From positions 3,534,001 to 3,598,000 of the forward strand of contig JAPTOF010000014.1 in NCBI GenBank assembly GCA_028554755.1: DNA of 64,000 nt, in the 5' to 3' direction. Source of the stretch: Cordia subcordata (Eukaryota; Streptophyta; Magnoliopsida; Boraginales; Cordiaceae). This document shows, piece by piece, positions 21,554-32,460 of the stretch. The notes beneath the pieces are model-generated. The model saw only the letters and a program-made list of their open reading frames with translations. It was not told the DNA's origin and ran no database searches. How positions within the stretch are numbered: position 1 is the first letter of the stretch; each line of letters starts with the position of its first letter. The position numbers were made by a program, and so were the translations under genes.

Positions 21554-23910
21554 ATGGATGCTCGTCCTGCACCAGTATATGCCACTTTACTATGCTACTA
21601 TATGGATCACCAGGTCCAGTATTTACAGGATCCGCACCATCTGGGGATGTTAGGTGCTATAGGTCGGATAGATCGTTGTTTAATGCGCCGGAGCACCCGT
21701 TAGTACAGCAGCAGTTGGCGGAGACCGGATTCTACGGGTGTTATAAATCCCGATATTATCATCTTAACCGTAGACTAATTACTGCCATGATAGAGAGGTG
21801 GCGGCCGGAGACCCACACGTTTCATTTACCCGTAGGCGAGGCTACCAGCACCCTGCAGGATGTGGCCGTGTATTGGGGTTTTTCCGTGACCAGTACTCCT
21901 GTCCCGGTGATTAATACAGTCCCACGCTCGAGGAAGGACTGGGTTGTCAGGATGCAGGAGTTGATGGGTATCGATGCGGATGCGGTGGCGAACGACGGTT
22001 TCGTCCAGCTGCGGGACAAGTTTGTTATGCAAGGCACTCCAGATGAGCCACTCAGTACCAGGCACAACAGCGGGCACAGCTATGGATATTTCTCGTCATC
22101 TACTGTCACCTTTTCGTGAATACAAGCACGAATGACGGTAATTTGGCCTGGTTGTTATTACTGGACGACTTTGATCGTATACAGCAGTACAACTGGGGCC
22201 CAACTGTACTATCGTATTTGTACCAGCAGCTTGATCGCGCCTCCTTCCGCCAGTATAAGGGTGTATGCGGAGCCATGACACTAGTCCAGGTATTGGTTTG
22301 CCTTATGTAGTAGTTATGTTTATATTCTACGAATGTTAACTTTATTATTACAAGCATTATTATAACATAACATATGTTCAATGCCTACAGTTTTTTGCAT
22401 GGGATAGATTCACGACTTTTCGGCCTCAGCTCCGGCATCCGACACGAGAGCGGCTTCAGCGTCAGCAACATCAGCTGGAGCCAGAGTTTCAGCTCCCTAG
22501 CGTTCCACGGGGTGCACAGTTTTACGTCAAGAAGGAAATGACTGATGCATCCGAGAAGTCAGGTCAGGTAGAGTGTCGGGATGTCATAAACTATCTCCAG
22601 CCTAACGAGGCATAGTACACTTAAGCTGCCTTATTAAAAATACTTTACATGTACATTTAAGCACTTAATTAACTATCCGGTGCTTGTTTTGATTACAGTT
22701 CACATGGCTGCCGTTTAGGGTGATACTGGCCACCCTCCCACCTTATTGTGTTGCCGACAATGACGTATGGGATGCTCGGATACCGCTGATATGTAGGCAT
22801 AGTGTTGAGTGACACTGCCCGGATCGTGTCTTGCGACAGTTCGGACTTAGGTTGGCCGTCCCTGCTGATCCCCCTGCACATGAGAAACATAGGGACGATA
22901 AGGAGAAGGTTGAGAAAGTTGCGCTAACTGAGGCTGTGAATATGTGGGAGAATTGGGCCCAACGCGTTTTATATGGACAGGCGGAGGATGTGCTGCTTGT
23001 AGCGGTACTCGGGTTTTACATGCAGTGGTACCGGCGGGTGACCATATTACAGATCGGTCATTCCAGTACCAATCATAGGCAAGATGGGTACGTGGCATCC
23101 GCACATGACGAGACGTCACTGGTGAGCTACCTTTTTTCCCAATGTTTATGTTACTCAATGAAAGTTGTTCACTATTAGTTTATATTAACCCCAGTATGTT
23201 ATGTTTGACTACAGGCCGCTGTAGTTCAGCATGTCATCCATCATTCTCGTGATTTGCTGTAGCGTTACCAGGAGAGAGACCTTGGGGGCGGTGCACACAT
23301 GGAGCATGTCATGCGGCACTTGCAACTCATGCAGTTGCATGGCGAGAGTGCACTCCGACACACGCAGCACGAGCATCTCATACAGCAGAGAGCCGAGTGG
23401 GAGTTGCCCGATGCGCCTCCGGTGCATCCGTTGCAGCGATCCGGACAACATCGTGCGTAGCGTTCTCCATCTGCACAGCGCACGTATAGCTATCGGGGGG
23501 GTCATCACAGTCATCTCGGCCACCTGCACAGCCCCAATTGCAGCGATCCGCGTGGCGTTTATTCCCTGTTGACTTCTCCAGCAATTCTGGTGGCCGGGGC
23601 ACGTTCGAGGCTGGTGGATCATCTCAGCCCTATGTTGAGAAACCGGATGATGACGAGGAGGATGATGAGGCGACGCATAGCGAGTCATCGGGGGGGTCAC
23701 TGAGCAGATATATGGGATCCCATGACTACGTTCACCGGCAGTTGGTGTCCAGTGGCGTTGAGCATCAGGACCAGCCGCCACACTCCAAGCCACAAGCGAC
23801 CCAGGCACCCGCCAGCAGCAAGCACATGAGCCGCCGCTTCGCCAGACACGTTCATCCCGGAAACGCAACGCCCCATCCCCTATTAGACGTCATTTACCTG
23901 ACGCCCTGAT
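21554..23910 (+). pseudogene. Plant mobile domain (PMD) protein gene carried by the MULE
   Basis: Four or more blocks match plant mobile domain proteins (MAIN/PP7-long-form family). The diagnostic block is RRLITAMIERWRPETHTFHL, then VGEATSTLQDVAVYWGF (about 21765-21880). Next is LAWLLLLDDFDRIQQYNW (about 22143-22195), ending at a donor CAG|GTATTG near 22288. FFAWDRFTTFRPQLRHP follows an acceptor near 22390, then FTWLPFRVI at about 22700. ICRHSVE*HCPDRVLRQFG (22790-22847) has a TGA at 22810-22812 where the family has Trp. A frameshift lies between 22040 and 22110, and further stops lie in the last block (23215-23910). PMD proteins act in the nucleus in transposon silencing in Arabidopsis (MAIN, MAIL1); the role of copies inside transposons is not established. 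The start is uncertain: an ATG at 21554 is out of frame with the main block. Confidence 0.82.
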
Positions 23911-24360
23911 CATTACACGCCAGGATAATATATTCATTTTCGAGTGCTTTTTGTTTCATATGTTTTCGTGAGACATTATCTTTTTGTTGATTATTATTTC
24001 AATTTTTTATTTGTTTTAGCCTTTTTTTCTTACACATGTCGACGTTGATTAAACATGACCGTATCACAACACCACAACAAGTTCAGAGACAATGTTAATT
24101 ACACAATAACATCACAAAGTCACACAAATATGCATAAAACGATTGCACAATAGCATTACAACGTCAAAACAAATAGACATAAAATTATCACATATGGAAC
24201 TTGTGGCAACCGCTAAACATAAAAGATTACGCATTTTGGTTGTTGGGGCAAATTGGAGAAATGTGACCTGGTTGACCACATGCTGTACACCTTCATCGTC
24301 CACGGCGGTCCGAGTGATCCACTTCGTTTGAAATACACCGGCCGCCGGCTCGTCCTCTTC
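23911..24360. other. Short gap between the convergent MULE genes
   Basis: AT-rich with no coding sequence. Both genes should terminate transcription here, one from each side, so overlapping 3' ends are possible. No clear polyadenylation signal was singled out. Confidence 0.45.
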
Positions 24361-24361
24361 T

Positions 24362-26835
24362 CTACCGAACGTGACTTAGGTTCGAATGCAACGTCCATGC
24401 AGGCACTGGAGGCCAATAAAATTGGTGTCCGAGAGGCTCAAATGTCCGCCAATATGTATCTTTGTACGATTTCACCGTCAGCTGTTGAGGTATCATGTTC
24501 TCCACATCAAACCCCCTAAACCGAGCAACAGTTTGTGCATGCGAGCATGGCAGGTGATATTCAACCCACTTTCTGCAAGTACACATACGATCTTCCTAGT
24601 TGACAACTTGGTTTGGCGGATTCTCGCTCCATCAAATTGGCAATCGACCCACCTGGTATCTGCCATCTTGTTTAAAACTAAGTACGTGATGGCGATGTGA
24701 CGAGGTCTTCCACTTCTCAAAGAGTTCCCTCACATTAGGAGGGAGCCGATGGCCTTCACTTTCCAACTGCATCGCATGGACCAACCGATCATGAAAGTGA
24801 CCTTTTATCTTTATAAAAGTATTGGTAACAAGGGCCGTGATGGGTAACCCCCTTGCACCGACGAGGACACCGTTGAAGCATTCGACATTATTTGTCGTCA
24901 TCACACCCCATCTGAATCCCCCATCACTGCTCATGGTCCATGCATTGGCAGGGATATCGGATAGGAACTTGTGTACTTGTCTGCCAACACCGTTCTGACT
25001 AGGGTCCACATTAAGGATCATGTTCATTGCTTGCACATGTTTGCGTGCTTGACATTCTCGGCCAGCTATCCAACACATGTCTTTAATGAATTGATTCCGC
25101 CATCTTTTCATCAAATTTCTTTTCAGATGTCTCAAGCAAATACGATGTTTTATTTCAAGTTGACCGTCACGTGTAACCCGTTCGATTGCAGATGCGATGC
25201 CTGCACGCCTATCTGAAATGATACACACTTGGGGCATTTCATTGAAAAAGTTCTCGCACAACTGGTGTAAGAACCACGACCAAGTACGAGCTGTCTCTGC
25301 TTTTACAACTGCAAATGCTAATGGCAAAACTTGGCAGTTCGCGTCTGTGGCTAATGCAACTAGGAGATGACCCTTGTACTTTCCCAGTAAGTGCGTGCCA
25401 TCCAGCAAAACCATGGGCTTACAATGCTTCCACGTCGCGATGCACGGACCGAATGCCCAATAAACCATGTCGAAAATTTTTTCAGCCTACGTTGAACCTT
25501 CGGCGAACCTATATCTCACCACACTACCTAGATTCTTGGCTATCACGACCCCAAGAAACTGTGGTAGCATCTGATACCACGTGTCCCAATTGCCATACAC
25601 TAGTTCAATTGCTTTGTTCCGGCCGTTCCATGCTTTTACGTAACTGACATCCGCGTTAAGCTTCTCCTTCATGTGAGCTTGGATAAGCCCGACCTCGTAA
25701 TCAGCCTTCTTAGCTATGAAATGCCTCACCAAGTATTCAACCAATCCTGACGTCAAATTTCTGTGCCCCGACGCAGTTATTTGCGCCACACATACATGTC
25801 TTGCGTCATACTGCGTAATCTCCCACTGTTTGTGCGTTGCTTTCCTTATGACACATACATACCATGGGCATGCTACACTTTCATTGTGTGCTTCCCTACA
25901 CTGTACCTTCTACAGGGTCTTACTCGACTTGACGACCCTATATTCCTTCTGTATTCTTGTCGCGTTCTGTTGAACAGCCCTTATCCCATCCACTTTGGAT
26001 GAGAACACCATTCCTTTGGCTAGTTCCATTCTGTCTGGGTCCCATACTGGACGTTTGCTGACCTCGTATCTGCTTGTCGTGTAGAATTCAGTCCTAGCAG
26101 TATGGAACTCCACGGCTTCCTCCTCATCTACCTCCGCCTTTGCACTGACATCCGGTCCTTCTACCTCGTTCTTAATTTGGTAGTTCAAACTTGCTTCTGA
26201 GATTGCATCTTCTTCTTGATTGTTCAATTTACCGCCCTCGTTTTCTTCATTTGCCTCTGACAAAACAGTATTTGCTGTGACGTCACATCTCTCCTCCGTG
26301 CCATCGCTATGATGACAGGGTCCTCCAACTTTAAAAGTAGAATGTGATTGCGGGGAAATGGAAAAAATGGCAAACTCCACCGCTGTTGTTGCAATATTGA
26401 TATGTTCATCTTCTTCATACGATGGTGCTGCATTTAGGTCCGACATGTTAGACTGGTATGGGACGTCAGGAATTATTTGCGACACATACACGTCGTCAGG
26501 CTGAACAGACTGAATGTCCACTATTACGTGCATTCACACCGAGCTGTGCCATACATCTCCCGCACATCTTCATCATTAATTATTGCACTTGGATAATAAT
26601 AAATTTGCTGCAATGTAGCATCCCATCTAGGGTCACGATAGCATAAGTTAACCCTATCGATGCTTGGACGCAACCCCAGTTTTCTAATTACGCGTGAATC
26701 AAATTCATCGTAAGTTGTATCGGGATGAATTTTGATTTTGCGTGGTATATTTGGACTTCTGTAATCAAGACCATAATCGGTCATTATTGTGTAACCGCCG
26801 TAGTATAAAAGAACAGTAACCTCGGTTGAATTCAT
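24362..26835 (-). pseudogene. MULE transposase (MuDR-type), nearly complete but broken
   Basis: Read from 26835 leftward. The N-terminal PB1-like region starts MNSTEVTVLLYYGG, and an acidic linker (about 26530-26060) follows. The MuDR-type N-terminal domain contains FSSKVDGIRAV and EYRVVKSSKTL. The catalytic domain starts near 25468: LLDGTHL (first Asp), IISDRRAG (second Asp), the CLRHLKRN signature, and NNVECFNG (the Glu), so the DDE triad is intact. The C-terminal SWIM zinc finger reads CTCRKWVEYHLPCSH (CXCXnCXH, about 24580-24540). Breaks: a frameshift near 26524-26533, TAG stops near 25917, 25486 and 24600, and a frame change near 24632. Several are single-base losses of Trp or Gln codons. 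It would have cut and pasted elements with matching inverted repeats in the nucleus. Confidence 0.92.
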
Positions 26836-27216
26836 TCTTTTACGTGCTTTGGTAGAAACTTATACTAACAAAGTGAATGAATTTGGCAAAATATTTATTT
26901 GGTGGAAAGTGATTATGATGGTAGAAATTTACAGGGTAAGATTGAATGATCTGATGGAGGAAGGGGATGGGATTTATATACGCAGAAAACGCATTTTGAG
27001 AGTGCAATTTCTGAAATTTTCCGTGACTTGAAGTGACTAAAGTGTGATTTGTGGTAGGGATTCTCATCAGCGCACTCCTAGAATGCGCTGCTAAGAATAT
27101 TTGGTCATCCTCGCAATCAAATCAAATCAGAATCAAAATCAAATTTGGCAGGTTTGCAAGAATTCTAGAAAACACGTATCCGGAATGCGGAAAGCACTCC
27201 AGGAGCGCGGCCGCAC
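26836..27216 (-). other. Transposase leader and inner part of right MULE arm
   Basis: Upstream of the transposase ATG at 26833-26835. The right half (about 27150-27240) has repeated gaatgcg/cactcc/gcgcgg motifs in both orientations, giving local hairpins. It is the probable transposase promoter region. Confidence 0.45.
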
Positions 27217-27362
27217 TCCCAGAGTGTGTTCCGTGTTCTGGGAATGCATGCAGCGCATTTTCAGATTCAAAACAGGTTATTTTTCAAATCAATTTATAAA
27301 CGGGGTTAGTTTTACATAATATTTTTTTTTTTGGGTTAGAAAAAAAAAATCCTAATATTACC
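27217..27362 (-). repeat. Right terminal inverted repeat of the MULE
   Basis: The complement begins GGTAATATTAGG and follows the left arm. It includes the runs AAAACTAACCCCGTTTATAA and AACCTGTTTTGAATC, and the GCATGCATTC motif. The terminal base is 27362. Confidence 0.88.
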
Positions 27363-27372
27363 GTAAAGTACA

Positions 27373-27378
27373 TATAAA
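27373..27378 (+). promoter_or_regulatory. Candidate TATA box of the PP2C gene
   Basis: TATAAA in the context acaTATAAAgttc, 11 bp right of the MULE terminus. About 25-35 bp downstream lies a C/T-rich and CA-rich stretch typical of a plant 5' untranslated region. The assignment rests on position only. Confidence 0.5.
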
Positions 27379-27399
27379 GTTCTCGCATAGTGCATTTTG

Positions 27400-28434
27400 A
27401 CAGCGACAGACGACAGACGCGGTCTTGGACTTTTTTTCTCCGTGTCTCTCTTTCACACACACACACTGCCATTATTCTCTCTCGCGCTCTGCGAGGAGAG
27501 AAACAAAAACGTATTCTTATGGGCTGTTCTTCTGAATCTTGAACTTTTCCTCTATTTCTTTTTCAGAAAAACTGCCCCCTTTTCCTCTTCTCCATCTTTT
27601 TTGGATCAATCATTCGTGTAGACGTGTTTGCTAATACTATAGTGAGCCGCGAGTTTATATTCTTCATTTTTATGTGTTGTAATTGTTTATATGGTGTCGT
27701 ATGGTGGAACTTGATCTACACAGAGAAGACTCGTGTTTTGTGTTGATCTTAATGCGCTATTATTATTTTCATCGATTTTTGGCAATTCTGATTTGCTTCT
27801 GTTAATTTTGGTTGCAGAATGAAATATGGGTATTGAGATTTTTTGAGTTATTTTTAATGCTCTGATTGATTTTCTGCATATTGGGTTTTGTTAAGCAGGA
27901 GAAGGAAAGTGGGGTAGAATTGTAAAGATTGAATCATTTTTACTATTAAAATACTGAAAAGAACAGTAAGTAGCGTATCTCTTTTCTATTAATATATTGA
28001 AAAAGTAGTGTTTTATTGGATCTGCTATTTAGGTTCTATACCCTTTTTGGCTTATTCCATATTTAGCAAATGCTAACATAGACAAAAAGGGTAAGTTGAT
28101 ATTGTTGTGATATTGTCTTGATCCTATGATTGCTTGTGGTGTTAAACTTTCAAAGGGTTGCTAAAAGTGCAATAGTTTTAAGGTTGCAAGGAAGCTAATA
28201 GGAGGATTGGGATTTTACTTGTTTCTGGAGTTTAAAGTGGGTTGTGCTTGTCGGATATTTTGCTGTGGATGACAGGTTGAGTATTGTGGATTAAGTGGAG
28301 GATAGAGAGGGGTGGAGTTGGAAGATTTTTAGTGGTTTTTATCGGCTGTTGTGACGGATCCCTCAAAGGAAAATAGGGGTTGTGATTGTGTAGCTGGTCT
28401 GGAGTGCATAGTCAGCATAATCAGGTTCCTCAGC
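27400..28434 (+). other. PP2C 5' untranslated region, probably with intron(s)
   Basis: A pyrimidine-rich stretch (27425-27600) with tctctc and cacacac runs looks like a first non-coding exon. The following 800 bp are AT-rich with short upstream frames. An acceptor-like ttcctcag ends one base before the catATGG start, so the segment carrying the in-frame upstream ATG at 28351 may be intronic. The exact splice sites are not resolved. Confidence 0.5.
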
Positions 28435-31400
28435 ATGGGCTCCTGCTTATCCTTTGAAAGCAGGAGACCCTTGCCCGGTACCCCAATGTCACCGTTGGGG
28501 GTTTGGAGGAAAAAGGGCTCGAGGAAGGGACTAGTATTAGGGTCTCGGAATTCGTCATTTGACTATAGGAAGGAAGATCAGCTTCATAGGATTCCAGGGC
28601 CTATGTTCCTGAATGGATCAAGTGAGGTGGCTTCTCTGTTTACCCCGCAAGGCAAGAAAGGCACCAATCAAGATGCTATGATTGTCTGGGAGGTTAGCTC
28701 TTTCTCCCTTCCCGATATTGTTATATCTATGTTGAGATGGATGATAAGTGCTTATTCATATTAATTGTATAACTTTTTTGCTTCATTTGTTTAAAACTTT
28801 CATGGATATCTTTGTTTTTGGTGATTGTTCCATGCTTATCACAGAGTTATATCCTGCTTCAGAACAGTATGCTCTCTTGTTGGCTTATTCCAATTGGCTG
28901 CGCAAAACCCTTTTTCCTGTCTTACATCAGTTAGGTGTCCATTTTCTTCTGAACCAATGCTTTAAAGTGGCTGATTAGGATATCTAATTCCATGTTTCTG
29001 CATATTTAAGATGATAATTCTCTTTTCTCCATAGCATTGATCATTACAAGTGACAATTTTCTTGGAAGACTGCTTTTCACTAACTCTCTTTGGATTTGTA
29101 TAACAGAATTTTGGTTCAAGAGCAGATACTGCCTTTTGTGGTGTTTTTGATGGCCATGGTCCATATGGTCATATGGTTGCAAAGAGAGTGAGAGATTCGC
29201 TTCCATTGAAATTAAGTGCACACTGGGAAGTTAATATAAAAGTTAATGATACTCCTGGTGAGAACAATCTTAATCCAACTGGTAGCATGAACTCTGGAGA
29301 TACGTCCTTTGTATCAGCCGAAGAGGAGTCAAGGGCATGCATTGATGTTGAAGATGCAGAAAGACAGCAGGAATTCTTCTGTGCATTGAAGGAGTCATTT
29401 TTGAAGGCTTTTAAGGTCATGGACAGGGAGCTTAAAATGTATGCCAATATTGACTGCTTTTGCAGTGGGACAACAGCAGTAACTTTGGTGAAACAGGTGC
29501 TTTTCATATCTTCAGCTTCCTCATGCTCTAAATTTGCTTATTTACTTTTCTTGCTCATGGATGCCTTGACCCTTTGACATAGGGCTGGGATCTTGTGATT
29601 GGGAATGTGGGGGACTCTAGAGCTGTACTCGGCACAAGAGGCGAAGATGATTCTCTTATTGCTGTACAGTTGACAGTGGATCTCAAACCTAATCTTCCAG
29701 GTTTCTTTCTTCCTTCTCTCTCTCTCTCTCTCTCTCTCTCCCTCTGTCTCTCTTTCTCTCTGTCTCTCTCTCTCTCAGTATACTCAGACAGTTTAAGTTT
29801 ATGGTTCCTTATTATATTCTGCTCGCAGTTTAATTCCTAATTTGCTGTAATTCTTTGACCTTCTTGCTTGTGTTATATATATGCCAAGCGATCCAAGTAA
29901 TTGTTCTAGACTAGACAAACTTTTGAAGCCTTCTCAATACACTAGACAAGAATCACCATGAAGCTTCCCAATCACAGAGGCCTCTATTTGAATGTATCCT
30001 TCATCCTGTGTATATAATCCGACTATCTGAGCATTTTGCATATCTGTGTGATGGGAGGGCTTACCAGATAGCTGCTGAGTCTTCTGTGTTCTTGGCTGTT
30101 ATTATATACACATGCATGCTTGATGCATGCTTGTGTATGATGTTCTCAGAGTGTCCTATTCTCATTTAATGAAAAATCCCACTAATCTTATCACGTTTTC
30201 GGAACTTTCTGAATTCTTGTCTTGTATGACTTTTGGGGATTCCAAATCAAGTTCCGTATCTCCCCAAGAGTGTTTTCACTGTAGTCTTTCTCTAGCCTGA
30301 GATCTGCATCTCTCCTGAATTAGTGAAGGACTCATGTCTCATGTAAAAGGTCCTCGCAAAGTAGTTTTGTCCCTGATCTTTGAACTCTCAGTCCTTTGGG
30401 CAGTTTCTGGCTTTACGTACTTTCTTGGGGCAGCAAAAGTACTTAAATTGAGATATGCAGTAGGATCTGTGACATTCTATTTGGAAGTGCAATCACTTTT
30501 TAACTCCTTATTAGTAGCCTAGTTTGTGAGAGTCCATTGGAGGAACACTGGCCTAGTGAGGTAAAGAGGCTGCCCAATGGTGGCCATGAGGTGAGAGAGT
30601 TGCTTTTCATGTGTGTATATTAAGGGCCTATTTGGATTGGCTTTTTCTTTTAAGAAAAAAGTTCCCTTTTTTTTTGAAAAAGTTATATTATTTTTACAAT
30701 GACTATTTGATTTGGCTTCCAAAAAAGTTGAAACTTTCAAAAAAGCTTCAAAAAAGCTCAAATACAGTTTTTTTTTTTTTAGAAACCAGAATTTTTAGCT
30801 TCTTAGAAAAAGCCATTTTTCAAAAGCTATTAAAAAAACAGAATTTTTAGCTTCTTAAAAAAAGTTGTTTTTCAAAAGCTATTAAAAAAACACTCTAAAA
30901 AAAAGCCAATCCAAATGAGCCCTAAGTTATTTGTGTTAGAGATTTTTTGGGTCGGGGAACTCCAGTTGGAATCTCTCTTTCTGGGCCAAAGTTGGTCTCT
31001 TCTACCCTCTGTTAGATCTGTGCTTTCCAACTCTGAACTTCTTTTCCAATGATTACTCCCTCTGGTTCTCTTCTCTCTTTTGGAAATTGGAGAGAGAACT
31101 TGATACAGATAAAGTTATTCTCATCATTTGGTGATGAAATGGTCTATTGAGTTGGAAAGTATTAGACCATGTTATGCATTAAGGTAGGTAACTTCAATAG
31201 AGGGGCAGCATGTATGTGAAGAAGGGTTTACTCGTCTAGGCCACTAAGGAAAGAGAACTAATTATGGCTTGGGTAATATGTTTCGTCCAGAAATGGAAGG
31301 TTTTTTCTAGAAAGAATTGTGTTTTTCCGCTCGATTGTTAAGCAAAAATTTCGACTTTTTGTCTACAGCATTTAGTAGCTACACGAGCAGGAGATATAGC

Positions 31401-32190
31401 TTTCTTTATGTATAATATATATACTGATTCCTTCTTGCAACCATGTAGTTGAAGCAGAGAGGATTTGCAAATATAAAGGGCGAGTCTTTGGTCTTAAAGG
31501 TGAACCTGAGGTAGCTCGAGTTTGGTTGCCTAATTATGACTCTCCTGGCCTTGCGATGGCCCGTGCTTTTGGAGATTTCTGCCTTAAAGATTTTGGTCTT
31601 ATATCTGTACCTGATATCTCTTATGGACGTCTCACGGAGAAGGATGAATTTATAGTCTTGGCAACAGATGGGGTATGGAGGCATTTTCTTATAAATCTTC
31701 CTTGTCACCTGCTTTTCAAGTGGTTTTTTAATATCGTTTGAAATTATTTCAGATATGGGATGTGCTCTCAAATGAAGAAGTTGTACAGATAGTTGCATCA
31801 GTTCCAACACGTTCATCTGCAGCTCGGGCACTCGTTGAATCTGCTGTTCGAGCTTGGAAGTCCAAGTACCCAACTTCCAAAGTTGATGACTGCGCAGTGG
31901 TTTGCCTCTTCCTTGATTCAAATGCAAACAATTTAACGACTGCTTCTGCTACAAAATCCAAGAGGTCTGCCACTTCAGAGAAGAAGGATGTTAGCGATGA
32001 TGGGGATCCACCATGTGCTCCTTCTGTGCCGACACCCTTTGGCACAGTTAGAGGTGATGAAGAAGGTTCTGCAGAGAGCAAGGAGGAAGATATGGAGGGA
32101 GAGGAGGAAGCCTTAGAGTACGAAGAATTAGACGTGGAGATGGGAAAAGAGTGGTCCGCCCTTGAAGGGGTATCTCGTGTAAACACTTAG
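28435..32190 (+). CDS. PP2C33-like: Protein phosphatase 2C, clade E (PP2C33-like), five coding exons
   Basis: Coding exons: 28435-28692, 29107-29496, 29583-29700, 31449-31672 and 31753-32190. All introns are GT-AG and the product is 475 residues. A Mg/Mn-dependent Ser/Thr phosphatase; the N-terminus MGSCLS is a predicted N-myristoylation and palmitoylation site, suggesting membrane attachment. PP2C motifs: NQDAM with Asp80, FDGHGPYGH (101-104), GNVGDSRAV (near 227), AMARAFGD, ATDGIWD with Asp329, and DDCAVV with Asp375/376. The C-terminal tail is acidic. It closely follows Arabidopsis probable PP2C 33 (At3g02750) from end to end. I chose the start at 28435 because the family begins MGSC; an in-frame ATG lies 28 codons upstream. 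After VNT the TAG stop is followed in frame by 12 codons resembling the family C-terminus (LPRFVP), then TAA at 32227-32229, so the tail looks lost by nonsense mutation. Confidence 0.95.
28693..29106 (+). other. PP2C intron 1
   Basis: GT at 28693 and AG at 29105-29106; phase 0 between Glu86 and Asn87. No insert is recognised. Confidence 0.9.
29497..29582 (+). other. PP2C intron 2
   Basis: 86 bp, GT...AG, phase 0 between VKQ and GWD. Confidence 0.92.
29716..29779 (+). repeat. CT microsatellite in PP2C intron 3
   Basis: A long tctctc run starting about 15 bp after the splice donor. It is pyrimidine-rich on the transcribed RNA. Confidence 0.85.
30624..30922. mobile_element. Tourist-like (PIF/Harbinger) MITE in PP2C intron 3
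   Basis: Ends GGGCCTATTTGGATTGGCTT and its near complement AAGCCAATCCAAATGAGCCC. The 3-bp flanks are taa on both sides (30621-30623 and 30923-30925), the TAA/TTA duplication of this superfamily. The body has a repeated unit tttttagcttctta...ttttcaaaagctatt twice. There is no coding capacity. Confidence 0.82.
31673..31752 (+). other. PP2C intron 4
   Basis: 80 bp, GT at 31673 and AG at 31751-31752, phase 0; it splits ATDG from IWDV. Confidence 0.92.
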
Positions 32191-32460
32191 CTGACCTTAC
32201 CAAGGTTTGTTCCAGAAGAAGAGAAATAAGACTCATAGCAGGCAAAAGGTTTAGTGGTTATTTGTTTTGTTCATTATATCCTTTTCTTAGTTTTAAGATT
32301 TTCTGCTTATGCTTTTCCATTCCCTACAGAAAGATAGAGGTTAGAAAAAAAGGAGGTATTGATTTTTATTCTGGATCGGAGAGGTGGACTCAGGCTATAT
32401 TATTAGAAAAATGGCCCTGTTCAAAAGATTGCTCCTACCACATTTGACACTATACAATTT
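32191..32460 (+). other. PP2C 3' region: former C-terminal codons and 3' UTR
   Basis: 32191-32226 reads LTLPRFVPEEEK in the PP2C frame, then TAA. The remainder is AT-rich with no clear AATAAA. It ends where a possible LINE remnant begins. Confidence 0.6.

Larger units (their letters stand above)
20537..27362. mobile_element. Mutator-like element (MULE) with transposase and plant mobile domain gene
   Basis: Long terminal inverted repeats begin GGTAATATTA at both ends and stay alignable for about 130 bp. Shared parts include the run around aaaactaac-cccgtttataaat and bbGAAAAATAACC-GTTTTGAATC-like blocks. Inside, a + strand gene related to plant mobile domain proteins (about 21554-23910) and a - strand MULE transposase gene (26835-24360) point toward each other. 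A 9-bp target duplication could not be shown: the left flank is microsatellite and the right flank is gtaaagtac. The high CpG content and few breaks suggest it is younger than the Helitron to its left. Confidence 0.88.
29701..31448 (+). other. PP2C intron 3, long, with microsatellite and MITE
   Basis: 1748 bp with GT at 29701 and AG at 31447-31448, phase 1. It holds a CT microsatellite directly after the donor and a 299-bp inverted-repeat element at 30624-30922. Introns 1, 2 and 4 are 414, 86 and 80 bp. Confidence 0.92.

Noticed and set aside
28351..28434. PP2C start at the upstream in-frame ATG (28 extra residues)
   Set aside because: The extra residues do not resemble the family, whereas MGSCLS at 28435 matches it and supplies the myristoylation site. 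An acceptor-like site just before 28435 suggests the upstream ATG is intronic.
31749..32186. A 145-codon minus-strand frame opposite the last PP2C exon
   Set aside because: It is a shadow of the real coding exon, Ser/Pro-rich because of the complementary codons, with no motif.
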